DNA of 64,000 nucleotides from the NCBI GenBank assembly GCA_035440445.1, contig DAORMJ010000010.1, positions 62,001 to 126,000 of the forward strand, in the 5' to 3' direction. The stretch's first letter is position 1, and each line of letters begins with the position of its first letter. Made by a program: the position numbers and the translations under genes. The notes under the pieces are model-generated. The model was not told the origin of the DNA. It searched no databases and saw only the letters and a list, made by a program, of their open reading frames with translations. This document shows, piece after piece, positions 24,662 to 32,841 of this stretch. The stretch comes from Ga0077548 sp035440445 (GTDB taxonomy: Bacteria; Pseudomonadota; Alphaproteobacteria; Rhizobiales; Xanthobacteraceae).

Positions 24662-25918
24662 TTAGTGTTTCCGTGGCTGACTGGCGTTCATGTTTTCGAC
24701 GAGCAGCGCAATGCCCTGCCCGCCGCCGATGCAAGCCGAAGCAATGCCATAACGCAAGCCCGCGCGCGACAGCTCGCGCGACACCGTCACCGCGAGACGA
24801 ATGCCGGTTGCGCCGAGCGGATGGCCGATGGCAATTGCGCCGCCGTTCACGTTCAGCTTGCTCTCGTCGAGGCCGAGTTCGCGCGAACAGGCCATGACCT
24901 GCGCGCCGAAGGCTTCGTTGATTTCGAAGCGATCGATGTAGGAAAGTTTAAGTCCTGCCTTTTCGATCACCGCCCTGATCGCGGGCACCGGGCCGATGCC
25001 CATGATTTCCGGCGGGCAGCCGACCGCCGCACCTGCCACGACGCGCGCAAGCGGCGTTTTGCCGTGCTTCTTCGCGTAGTCGCCACTTGCAACGAGTGCC
25101 GCCGCCGCACCATCCACCACCGCGGAAGAATTGCCCCCGGTCTGCACGCCACCGAAGGCAGGACGAATTTTCGCGAGCGCTTCGACCGGAGACGGACGGA
25201 TATGCGTGTCGTCCTTCACTTCCTCGATCTTGCTCGGCAACTTGATGCCACGCGCGTTGTAGCCTTCGCGCTCGAACTTCTCGGTCTTCACCGGCGCGAT
25301 TTCGCCGGCAAGAAAGCCGCTCTTCTGCGCGGCGACCGCGCGCTCGAAGGAACGCGCGGCATAGGCGTCCACTTCGGGCCGCGTGATCTGGTATTTGCGC
25401 GCGAGGTTCTCCGCGGTATCGCCCATGGTGACGCTCGCTGCAGGATCGAGCAGCGCTTCCCAGAGGAAATCCTTGAACTCGACCTGTCCCATGCGGAAGC
25501 CGCTGCGCGAGGTATAGCTTGCGACCGGATTGCGGCTCATGGATTCCGCGCCGACGCAGAGTGCCAGGTCAACTCCGCGATGCGTGATCGCGTCCGCCGC
25601 CTGCATGATGACTTCGATGCCGGTGCCGCAGACGCGCTGGACCATATGCGCTGGAATTTCGATCGGCACGCCTGCGTAAAGCCCGACATGGCGCGGCATC
25701 ATGTAAGCGTCGAAGCTCGCCTGCGCCATGTTGCCGGTGACAACGATGCCGACATCCTCTGGCGAAAGCTGCGTTTTCGCAAAGGCCTCGCGCGCGGCCT
25801 TGATGCCGAGATCGATCGGAGAGACCAGCGAAAGCGCGCCGGTGTAATCGGCGAAGGGCGTGCGAACGCCATCGACGATCCAGACGTCATTCCAGCTTGC
25901 AGTAAGCGGCTTGGCCAT
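24662..25918 (-). CDS. Thiolase (acetyl-CoA acyltransferase family)
   Basis: 418 residues from the ATG at 25918. Active-site features are all visible: nucleophilic Cys in VQRVCGTGIEV, NEAFGAQ, the His in IGHPLGATG and the second Cys in ACIGGGQG. It cleaves beta-ketoacyl-CoA with CoA to release acetyl-CoA. It lies between the CoA ligase (stop immediately upstream) and the SDR (two bases downstream), forming a beta-oxidation set. Confidence 0.92.
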   Translation of the reverse strand: MAKPLTASWNDVWIVDGVRTPFADYTGALSLVSPIDLGIKAAREAFAKTQLSPEDVGIVVTGNMAQASFDAYMMPRHVGLYAGVPIEIPAHMVQRVCGTGIEVIMQAADAITHRGVDLALCVGAESMSRNPVASYTSRSGFRMGQVEFKDFLWEALLDPAASVTMGDTAENLARKYQITRPEVDAYAARSFERAVAAQKSGFLAGEIAPVKTEKFEREGYNARGIKLPSKIEEVKDDTHIRPSPVEALAKIRPAFGGVQTGGNSSAVVDGAAAALVASGDYAKKHGKTPLARVVAGAAVGCPPEIMGIGPVPAIRAVIEKAGLKLSYIDRFEINEAFGAQVMACSRELGLDESKLNVNGGAIAIGHPLGATGIRLAVTVSRELSRAGLRYGIASACIGGGQGIALLVENMNASQPRKH

Positions 25919-25920
25919 AA

Positions 25921-27804
25921 TCACTTTCCTTCCGCAACGATGACCCGCGCTGAGGGCGGGTTGGCATAAAGTTCTTTCACGAGGTCCGCGCGGCGGGAGA
26001 GCACCGCGCGCTGATTGATGGAGCCCTTGTCGGTCATTTCGCCCGCGTCCATCGACGGCGGCTCATCCATCAGCAGGATGCGGGTGAGACGGTTCGAGCT
26101 GCCGGTGCTTTCCTTGATGAAAGCGTGCAGCCGCTCGCTCACGTTCTTCCGCACCGCTTCCGCGTTCAGCACCTGCGCGTCGGAGAGCTTCGCATCCAGT
26201 TCCGGATGCAGCGCGCGGATCGCCGGCATATCGGGAACGCCGAGCGCGGTGACGTCGTTTTCATTCTCGCCGGCCAGCACCACGTCGCGCATGTAAGGCT
26301 GGAAGCGGTTCACGATCAGCGTGCGCAGCGGGCCGACGCTGACCCAGGTGCCGGTCGAGAGCTTGAAGTCTTCGGTCAGGCGTCCGTCGAACAGCAAGCC
26401 CTTGCGCGGATCGGCGGGATCTTCGAACTTCAGCGCATCGCCGAGTTTGTAGAAGCCTTCCTCGTCGAAGGCTTTCGCCGTGAGTTCGGGCTGCCGCCAG
26501 TAGCCCGGCGTGATGTTCGGTCCGCGCAGCCGCGCTTCGAGCTTGCCTTGCCCCGGCACCAGTTTCAGTTCGATGCCCGGACCCGGCAGGCCCATATTGG
26601 TTGAATAGTCGCTATCCCACATGCGTCCGAGCGCAAAGGGCGCGGTCTCGGTCGAGCCGAGCCCGGTCAGAAACGGAATGCGCTCGCCGCAGGTCTCTAC
26701 CGCCATATCCTTCATCGCGTCGAAGATCGGCTGCGCAAGGGCTGCGCCCGCGAACCAGAGCACTTTCAGATTGCTGAAAAACTTTTCGCGCAACGCGCGG
26801 TCTTCGCGCAGGAACGGGATCAGTGCCTCGTAGCCTTTCGGTACGTTGAAGTACCAGGTCGGCGCGACGTCGCGCAGATTGCGCACCGTCGCTTCGATCG
26901 CGCCCGGCGTCGGCTTGCCATCGTCGATATAAAACGTGCCGCCGTTATAAAGCACGAGCCCGACATCGTGATTGCCGCCCGCTGTGTGATGCCATGGCGC
27001 CCAGTCGAGCACGACCGGCGGCTCGTCCTTGAAAAACTGCAAGGCGCCGCGCAGCATCACCTGGTTCGAGCACAACATGCGTTGCGTGTTGATGACGCCC
27101 TTCGGCGTGCCGGTGGAACCCGAAGTGAAGAGAAACTTCGCGATAGTATCGCCGTTGACGCGGCCGTGCGCGGTATCGATGGCGGCAGTCGGCGTTGTCT
27201 TTGCGAGTTCGGAAAGCAGCGCCGTCTTGCGATGCTTCAGCGGATTCTTCGCCACCACGACTTCGACATCGGCCGGCACCACGGTTTCGATCGCCTTCTC
27301 GAACGGCGCGCCATCGGCGACGAAGACCATGCCCGGCGTCAGGAGTTTGAAGATGTCGCGGAGCTTCCCGTAATCGGTCGAGACCAGCGAATAGGCCGGC
27401 GAAACCGGCGCATAAGCGATGCCCGCATAGAGCGCGCCCAGCGAAAGCATCTGGTGATCGATGCCGTTGCCGGACAGAATCACAAGCGGCCGCTCGGCAG
27501 AAAGATTTCGCTGCAACAGCGCTTCGCCATAGCTGCGCGCAAGCCGCAGCGTTTCGGCGTACGTCACCTTGCGCCATGCGCCCTGCTCGTCGCGCTCGGC
27601 CATGAACACGCGCTCCGGCGCTTCGTTCGCCCAATATTCCAGACGCTCGGTGATCTTTTCGGGATAAGCGGCAAACGGCTCCTGACAGGTCATCAGGATC
27701 GCGCCGTCAGCGCGCGTTTCTATATTCGGCTCGAGGCGGCTCAGCCGAACGTTGCGTACCGGAATTTCTGCGGCGGAGGTTTCCTGCCGCACTCTATTGG
27801 ACAT
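25921..27804 (-). CDS. Aryl-CoA ligase, feruloyl-CoA synthetase-like
   Basis: 627 residues from the ATG at 27804, which has GGGAGTGCGGA upstream; the longer frame to 28065 runs into the crotonase gene. ANL motifs are FLFTSGSTGTPKGVINTQ, the LGSTETAPFALG adenine loop and a short C-terminal domain. The N-terminal part (LEYWANEAPERVFMAERDEQGAWRKVTYAE, in parts) and the overall length match bacterial feruloyl-CoA synthetases. It would activate ferulate, coumarate or a related acid with ATP and CoA. Exact acid not proven. Confidence 0.85.
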   Translation of the reverse strand: MSNRVRQETSAAEIPVRNVRLSRLEPNIETRADGAILMTCQEPFAAYPEKITERLEYWANEAPERVFMAERDEQGAWRKVTYAETLRLARSYGEALLQRNLSAERPLVILSGNGIDHQMLSLGALYAGIAYAPVSPAYSLVSTDYGKLRDIFKLLTPGMVFVADGAPFEKAIETVVPADVEVVVAKNPLKHRKTALLSELAKTTPTAAIDTAHGRVNGDTIAKFLFTSGSTGTPKGVINTQRMLCSNQVMLRGALQFFKDEPPVVLDWAPWHHTAGGNHDVGLVLYNGGTFYIDDGKPTPGAIEATVRNLRDVAPTWYFNVPKGYEALIPFLREDRALREKFFSNLKVLWFAGAALAQPIFDAMKDMAVETCGERIPFLTGLGSTETAPFALGRMWDSDYSTNMGLPGPGIELKLVPGQGKLEARLRGPNITPGYWRQPELTAKAFDEEGFYKLGDALKFEDPADPRKGLLFDGRLTEDFKLSTGTWVSVGPLRTLIVNRFQPYMRDVVLAGENENDVTALGVPDMPAIRALHPELDAKLSDAQVLNAEAVRKNVSERLHAFIKESTGSSNRLTRILLMDEPPSMDAGEMTDKGSINQRAVLSRRADLVKELYANPPSARVIVAEGK

Positions 27805-27850
27805 TCCGCACTCCCAGACTTCGAACCGTTGACCGGCTTTTTTTAAGAGA

Positions 27851-28657
27851 TCAGCGGACGACTTTCGGTCCGCGCTTTTCGAGAAACGCGCGCAGGCGTT
27901 CTTTCGCCGCCTCGTCCGAAGAAGCAACGGACGAGATGATCGATTCCACCACATAGCCGCCCGCGGTGTCGAACTCGGCAATCCGCGGCAGCACGTTGGT
28001 GATGGCGAAATTCGTGAGCGGCGGATTTTCCGCAATGCGCTTGGCAAGCGCGATGCCTTTGGCAAGTCCTTCGCCGTTCTCGACGAGATAGTTCGAGACC
28101 CCCATGGCCTGACCGTCCTCCGCGCCGAAGACGCGGCCGGTCAGCATCATGTCCATCATCTTCGCGGTGCCGATCAGCCGCGGGATGCGCACGGAACCGC
28201 CGCCGCCGACATAGATACCGCGGCTGCCTTCGGGCAGCGCGTAATAAGCAGACTTTTCAGCCACGCGGATATGGGTGGCACAGGCGAGTTCAAGACCGCC
28301 GCCGACCACCGCTCCATGCAGCACGGAAACCACCGGCGCGCGGCCGAACTCGATCCGCTCGAAGGCGTAGTGCCACATACGCGAATGATGAAAGCCTTCG
28401 GTGAAATCCGTTTCCGTGAGCGAGGACAGGTCGAGCCCGGCGGAGAAATGATCACCTTCGCCATGGAGGACCACGGCTTTCACTTCGGCCGGGAGATCGA
28501 TGAAGAAATTCTCGAGCCCGCGGACAATGTCGTTGTTGAGCGCGTTGCGCTTTTCCGGGCGCGCGAGCTTCAGGATCGCAATGTCGCCGTCGAAGGTCAC
28601 CGATAATGCGGCGGGCAAGCGCTGCGCGAGTTTGGTCTGCGCGGATGTGGCGTTCAT
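27851..28657 (-). CDS. Enoyl-CoA hydratase/isomerase (crotonase) family protein
   Basis: 268 residues. Crotonase oxyanion-hole segments are FSAGLDLSSL and GAVVGGGLELAC, followed by YYALPEGSRGIYVGGGGSVR where the second acidic residue normally sits. First gene of the five-gene operon with a palindrome about 70 bases upstream. It could hydrate an aryl-enoyl-CoA; the SDR and thiolase downstream argue for hydration followed by oxidation rather than the retro-aldol route to an aldehyde, since no vanillin dehydrogenase is in the window. Confidence 0.87.
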   Translation of the reverse strand: MNATSAQTKLAQRLPAALSVTFDGDIAILKLARPEKRNALNNDIVRGLENFFIDLPAEVKAVVLHGEGDHFSAGLDLSSLTETDFTEGFHHSRMWHYAFERIEFGRAPVVSVLHGAVVGGGLELACATHIRVAEKSAYYALPEGSRGIYVGGGGSVRIPRLIGTAKMMDMMLTGRVFGAEDGQAMGVSNYLVENGEGLAKGIALAKRIAENPPLTNFAITNVLPRIAEFDTAGGYVVESIISSVASSDEAAKERLRAFLEKRGPKVVR

Positions 28658-28727
28658 GCGGCTCCCCTTGTCAGTTTCCTCGCCAGATTCGCTGCCGGTT
28701 CTTTGACCGGCGCAGTCCTGGCTATTT

Positions 28728-28744
28728 TGTTATATTCAATAACA
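28728..28744. promoter_or_regulatory. Candidate operator TGTTAT-N5-ATAACA upstream of the aryl-CoA operon
   Basis: A perfect 6-5-6 dyad in the AT-rich 150-base gap before the crotonase start. Size and symmetry fit a MarR dimer. Regulator identity is inferred from the nearby MarR gene at 22825. Confidence 0.5.
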
Positions 28745-28808
28745 TTCTTGGCTCATAATCAAACCGGAGATTTTATCGTTTTATTTCAATGCCTTGTGCG
28801 TGCTGCCG

Positions 28809-29261
28809 CTAAAGAACCTCATAGAGATCGAGCTTCACCTTCATTTTTTCGCGCTCGCCCACCGCGATCATCAGCACCCGGTTGAGCCATTCGGCCTCCG
28901 GATCGGCGGTCTCGAACCGCACGCAGGTCCGGAAATAGTACTGGCTGCGATCGACCGCCTCGCCGCGGGCGAGCTTTGCAATCACGTCCGGCGGACCATG
29001 ACGGACGCCCGCACTGGTCACGAGGACGAAACCGCCGCCTTCCAGTTCGAGCGTGTACTTCGCGAAGATGTCCGCAGCGCCGTCTGCGCGAATGATCTGC
29101 CAGTCGGCCCCACCCGGCAAAATCCTTCCGCGCAGGCGCGGGCCGGAAACACTTCCGCCGACGATATTAATGACCCGGCGCTCGCCATAGGGCGTCTTGC
29201 CGAAGAGTTGCGGGGCTTCGAGTTCGGCTTCGATGTGAATGACCGGATTTTTGGAGAGCAT
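28809..29261 (-). CDS. DUF3237 (UPF0311) family protein
   Basis: 150 residues with the family blocks FGKTPYGERRVINIVGG, GADWQIIRADG, GVRHGPPDVI and YYFRTCVRFETADPEAEWLNRV. DUF3237 proteins are single beta-barrel domains of unknown activity that often occur with aromatic or fatty-acid catabolism genes. It precedes the crotonase operon on the same strand, separated by 150 bases containing the palindrome, so it is probably a separate transcription unit or a leader gene. Confidence 0.85.
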   Translation of the reverse strand: MLSKNPVIHIEAELEAPQLFGKTPYGERRVINIVGGSVSGPRLRGRILPGGADWQIIRADGAADIFAKYTLELEGGGFVLVTSAGVRHGPPDVIAKLARGEAVDRSQYYFRTCVRFETADPEAEWLNRVLMIAVGEREKMKVKLDLYEVL

Positions 29262-29586
29262 GGCTGCACCTTCACGACGGTTTCTGCTGCGGCTTAGGAC
29301 TCACTCTTGTTGCCGCTGATTGAGGTCCGCTTGCAATCGCAAGCTTGCTGCTCTTGCGACTCAATCGCGAAGAGCGAAGATCAATAGGACGCCTCTATTG
29401 GTTTTTGAAAGTTGATACGAGACCTCGCACGTGCGTCATGAAGATTCGCGCAGTGCATCAACGATTTCAGCCACTTCGGTGGAATAATGTATGCACAAAT
29501 TATTGGACTCCGTGGAAGTTCGGACTAGCCTTTCCTCACCCAACCCGACGGTAGATCGAGTGGGACTTCTTTTTTGGGAGGACGGG
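29262..29586. promoter_or_regulatory. Divergent control region before tctC, with an AATAAT/ATTATT dyad
   Basis: This 325-base stretch has no convincing gene. At 29483-29488 and 29499-29504 AATAAT and ATTATT form an inverted repeat around TGTATGCACA, which is similar to the core of the palindrome before the GntR gene at 32787. It may hold the tctC operator. A T-rich run (29569-29574) precedes the tctC ribosome site. Confidence 0.5.
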
Positions 29587-30588
29587 ATGATTCAATCGAA
29601 ATGCAATTCGTTGTTTGTCGCGGCCGCTGCGCTCGGGTTTGCGCTCAGCGGAACGGCCGCCAATGCTCAATGGGAGCCGCAGCGCCCCGTTGAAATCGTC
29701 GTGCCGGCAGGCACCGGCGGTGGCGCAGACCAGATGGCCCGCGCGATTCAGGGAATTGTCGCCAAGCATAACCTGATGAAGCAGCCGATGATCGTCGTGA
29801 ACAAGGCTGGCGGCGCCGGCTCCGAAGGCTTTCTCGATGTGAAGGGCTCGGCCGGCAATCCGCACAAGCTCATCATCACGCTGTCGAACCTCTTCACGAC
29901 GCCGCTCGGCACCAACCAGCCGTTCAGCTACAAGGACTTCACGCCGGTTGCGATGCTCGCGCTCGACGAGTTCGTGCTCTGGGTGAACGCCGAGAAGCCC
30001 TACAAGACCGTCAAGGAATTCCTTGATGCCGCGAAGAAGGGCGGCTTCAAGATCGCCGGCACCGGTTCGCGTCAGGAAGACCAGATCGTCACCGCAGCAA
30101 TCGAAAAGGCCGCGGGCGTGAAGTTCACTTACGTGCCGTATCGCGGCGGCGGCGAAGTCGCCGTGCAGCTCGTCGGCAACCACGCCGATGCGACCGTCAA
30201 CAACCCGATCGAAGCGGTATCGCACTGGCGCGGCGGCAAGCTGCGTCCGCTCTGCGTGTTCGACGCCAAGCCCTTGCCTTACGATCAGAAGATCGCAGGC
30301 GACCTCGCCTGGAGCTCGATCCCGACCTGCAAGTCGCAGGGCCTCGATGTCGAATACGTGATGCTGCGCGGCTTCTTCATGACGCCGAACGCCACGGAAG
30401 ACCAGGTCAAGTTCTATGTCGATCTGTTCCGCAAGGTCCGCGAGACCCCGGAATGGAAGGAGCTCATGAACAACGGTGCGTTCAACACCACCTTCATGAC
30501 CGGCAAAGAATACGTGGAATGGGTCTCGAAAGAGCACTCCCGCCATTACAACCTGATGAAAGAAGCAGGCTTCCTCGCCGCAAAATAA
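29587..30588 (+). CDS. Tripartite tricarboxylate transporter binding protein (TctC/Bug family)
   Basis: The 333-residue precursor starts at the ATG at 29587 (GGGAGGACGGG just upstream) and has a signal peptide ending near ANAQ. Bug-family features are RPVEIVVPAGTGGGADQMAR near the start, IVVNKAGGAGSEG, and the TFVPY-like YVPYRGGGEVAVQLVGNHADA block. It binds a carboxylate in the periplasm for the TctAB channel. Because oxc and frc follow TctA and the GntR gene, oxalate or a related dicarboxylate is a plausible ligand. Confidence 0.92.
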   Translation: MIQSKCNSLFVAAAALGFALSGTAANAQWEPQRPVEIVVPAGTGGGADQMARAIQGIVAKHNLMKQPMIVVNKAGGAGSEGFLDVKGSAGNPHKLIITLSNLFTTPLGTNQPFSYKDFTPVAMLALDEFVLWVNAEKPYKTVKEFLDAAKKGGFKIAGTGSRQEDQIVTAAIEKAAGVKFTYVPYRGGGEVAVQLVGNHADATVNNPIEAVSHWRGGKLRPLCVFDAKPLPYDQKIAGDLAWSSIPTCKSQGLDVEYVMLRGFFMTPNATEDQVKFYVDLFRKVRETPEWKELMNNGAFNTTFMTGKEYVEWVSKEHSRHYNLMKEAGFLAAK

Positions 30589-30593
30589 CCGGT

Positions 30594-30626
30594 GCGCCGG
30601 CGGAGCGATCCGCCGGCGCTTTTTTA
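30594..30626 (+). terminator. Hairpin terminator between tctC and tctB
   Basis: An 11-bp perfect stem (30594-30604 with 30609-30619) and a TTTTTT tail lie between two genes of one transporter. Partial termination would let the binding protein be made in excess over the membrane subunits. Confidence 0.85.
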
Positions 30627-30651
30627 TTCTCTCTGACAAGGAAATAGCGTC

Positions 30652-31152
30652 ATGAGTGGTGACGGACACACCGCACAACAAGGCCCTGCGCATCGCACCA
30701 TCGAACTCGCAGTCGCCGCCGGCATCTGTATCTTCGCTTTGATCGTGGTTTACGGCGCGCTGCAGGCTGGCATCGGCTGGAGCTTCGAAGGACCCGCGGC
30801 CGGCTTCTTTCCGTTCATCATGGGCTCGATCCTGCTCTTCGCCACCGCCGTCAACATCTGGCAGGGCATGCAGGTCAGCCGCAGCAAAGTATTCGCCGAC
30901 TGGGATTCACTGAAGCAGGTCGGCGCGGTCACGGTGCCGATCGCCGTGTTCATCGTGCTCATTCCCTATATCGGCATCTACGTCGCATCGGTGCTGCTGA
31001 TCGCCTACTTCATGATGCGCATCTCGAGCTACGGCATCGGCCGGACCGCGCTCATCGCGATCGGCGTGCCGCTGCTCACCTTCCTCGTCTTCGAACGCTG
31101 GTTTCTCGTCGCGCTGCCCAAGGGGCCGCTCGAAGCCATGCTCGGCTACTAA
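30652..31152 (+). CDS. TctB-family small membrane subunit
   Basis: 166 residues with four hydrophobic segments in the TctB layout: one near 17-40, one near 47-66, then a pair at about 88-125, and a final one near 132-150. The FEGPAAGFFPFIMG motif is characteristic. It pairs with TctA in the inner membrane. Confidence 0.88.
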   Translation: MSGDGHTAQQGPAHRTIELAVAAGICIFALIVVYGALQAGIGWSFEGPAAGFFPFIMGSILLFATAVNIWQGMQVSRSKVFADWDSLKQVGAVTVPIAVFIVLIPYIGIYVASVLLIAYFMMRISSYGIGRTALIAIGVPLLTFLVFERWFLVALPKGPLEAMLGY

Positions 31153-31193
31153 TCGCGAACAATCCGTAACCCGCATAACCCTGAAGTGTCGCC

Positions 31194-32741
31194 ATGGCTG
31201 AATTTGCAAATCTCTTTCACGGCTTTGCGACAGTGCTCGCGTTCCAAGATGTCAACATCTTCGGAACGACGATGTATCTGCCGTTCAACGTCTTCCTCAT
31301 GGTCGTCGGCATCGTGCTCGGCGTCATCATCGGCGTGCTGCCTGGTCTCGGCGGCGCGAACGGCGTTGCGATCCTCTTGCCGCTCACCTTCTCGATGCAG
31401 CCGACTTCGGCAGTGATCCTGCTCTCCTGCATCTACTGGGGAGCGCTGTTCGGCGGAGCGATCACTTCCATTCTCTTCAACATTCCGGGCGAACCCTGGT
31501 CGGTCGCAACGACCTTCGACGGGTACCCGATGGCCCAGCAGGGCCGCGCGGGCGAGGCACTGACCGCCGCCTTCACCTCATCCTTCATCGGCGCTTTCTT
31601 CGCGGTCATCATGATCACGCTGCTCGCGCCCATGGTCGCGGCTTTCGCGCTCAGGTTCGGTGCTGCGGAGAAATTCGCGGTCTATTTCCTCGCGTTCGCC
31701 AGCTTCGTCGGCCTCTCCAAGGAGCCGCCGTTCAAGACGCTCGCGGCCATGCTGATCGGCTTCGCGCTCGCGACCTTCGGCACCGACCACATGACCGGCG
31801 CGCTGCGACTGACCTTCGGCTCGCAATATCTGCTGCCGGGCTTCGACTTCCTGATCGCGGTCATCGGCCTCTTCGGCATCGGCGAAATTCTGCTCACCAT
31901 GGAAGAAGGCCTGAACTTCAAAGGCAAAGACGCGAAGATCAATCTTCGCGTCGTGTTCGAAACCTGGAAGAAACTTCCCTCGTACTGGTGGACCTACCTG
32001 CGCTCGTGCCTGATCGGTTGCTGGATGGGCATTACGCCCGCCGGCGCCACGCCCGCCTCGTTCATGAGTTACGGCATTGCCAAGCGCGTGTCGCGCAACG
32101 GCAAGAACTTCGGCAACGGCGAGATCGAAGGCGTGATCGCACCGGAAACCGCAGCACACGCCGCGGGCAAGTCGGCGCTCCTGCCGATGCTTGCGCTCGG
32201 CGTGCCGGGTTCGCCCACGGCGGCCGTGTTGCTCGGCGGTCTCCTGATCTGGGGTCTGCAGCCCGGACCGACGCTCTTCACGGAGAACGCGGAGTTCGTC
32301 TGGGGCCTGATCGCCTCGATGTATCTCGGCAACGTCGTCGGCCTGATCATCGTGCTGACCTGCGTGCCGCTGCTTGCCGCAATCCTGCGGGTGCCGTTCG
32401 GCATCATCGCGCCGATCATTCTCATGTTCTGCGCGGTCGGCGCCTACACGGTGCGCAACAGCTTCTTCGACGTGATCATGATGCTCGTGTTCGGCATTCT
32501 CGGTTACCTGTTCAAGAAGACCAACTATCCGCTCGCACCGCTGGTGCTGGCGATGGTGCTCGGCGACCGCGCGGAAGAAGCCTTCCGTCAGGCGCTGGTC
32601 GGCTCCGGCGGCAGCGCCGGCGTATTCTTCTCGAACTGGCTTGTCAGCACGATCATGGCGCTCGGCTTCATCGCCCTGTTCTGGTCGGTGATCTCGGCGG
32701 GCCTCGGCAAGATCCGCGGCAATCGTCCGGCCGCGGCGTAA
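31194..32741 (+). CDS. TctA-family large membrane subunit
   Basis: 515 residues, about eleven or twelve hydrophobic segments. Conserved TctA blocks are VLGVIIGVLPGLGGANGVAIL near 40-60, GALFGGAITSILFNIPGEPWS, and the second-half repeat ETAAHAAGKSALLPMLALGVPGSPTAAVLL read in parts, which together form the two substrate loops. It is the cation-coupled channel of the tripartite transporter. The gene ends with a strong hairpin. Confidence 0.92.
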   Translation: MAEFANLFHGFATVLAFQDVNIFGTTMYLPFNVFLMVVGIVLGVIIGVLPGLGGANGVAILLPLTFSMQPTSAVILLSCIYWGALFGGAITSILFNIPGEPWSVATTFDGYPMAQQGRAGEALTAAFTSSFIGAFFAVIMITLLAPMVAAFALRFGAAEKFAVYFLAFASFVGLSKEPPFKTLAAMLIGFALATFGTDHMTGALRLTFGSQYLLPGFDFLIAVIGLFGIGEILLTMEEGLNFKGKDAKINLRVVFETWKKLPSYWWTYLRSCLIGCWMGITPAGATPASFMSYGIAKRVSRNGKNFGNGEIEGVIAPETAAHAAGKSALLPMLALGVPGSPTAAVLLGGLLIWGLQPGPTLFTENAEFVWGLIASMYLGNVVGLIIVLTCVPLLAAILRVPFGIIAPIILMFCAVGAYTVRNSFFDVIMMLVFGILGYLFKKTNYPLAPLVLAMVLGDRAEEAFRQALVGSGGSAGVFFSNWLVSTIMALGFIALFWSVISAGLGKIRGNRPAAA

Positions 32742-32754
32742 CCGGAAAATAAAG

Positions 32755-32783
32755 GTGGCGAGGGTTCAAAAGACCCTCGCCAC
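32755..32783 (+). terminator. Hairpin terminator of tctCBA
   Basis: An 11-bp perfect stem GTGGCGAGGGT / ACCCTCGCCAC (32755-32765, 32773-32783), 14 bases after the tctA stop. The tail (TCTTGT) is only moderately T-rich. Confidence 0.75.
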
Positions 32784-32786
32784 TCT

Positions 32787-32803
32787 TGTAATTATGTATT
32801 ACA
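32787..32803. promoter_or_regulatory. Candidate operator 1, TGTAAT-N5-ATTACA
   Basis: A perfect 6-5-6 dyad 39 bases before the gntR start. It also contains the nested TGTA-T-TACA half-site pair typical of FCD-type GntR operators. Confidence 0.5.
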
Positions 32804-32812
32804 GTAAAAGTA

Positions 32813-32829
32813 TCATGCAGTTAGCATGA
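32813..32829. promoter_or_regulatory. Candidate operator 2, TCATGC-N5-GCATGA
   Basis: A second perfect 6-5-6 dyad, centred 26 bases after the first and 13 bases before the gntR start codon. Its location overlapping the probable transcription start fits repression. Confidence 0.45.
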
Positions 32830-32841
32830 AGGTTGTCGAGT

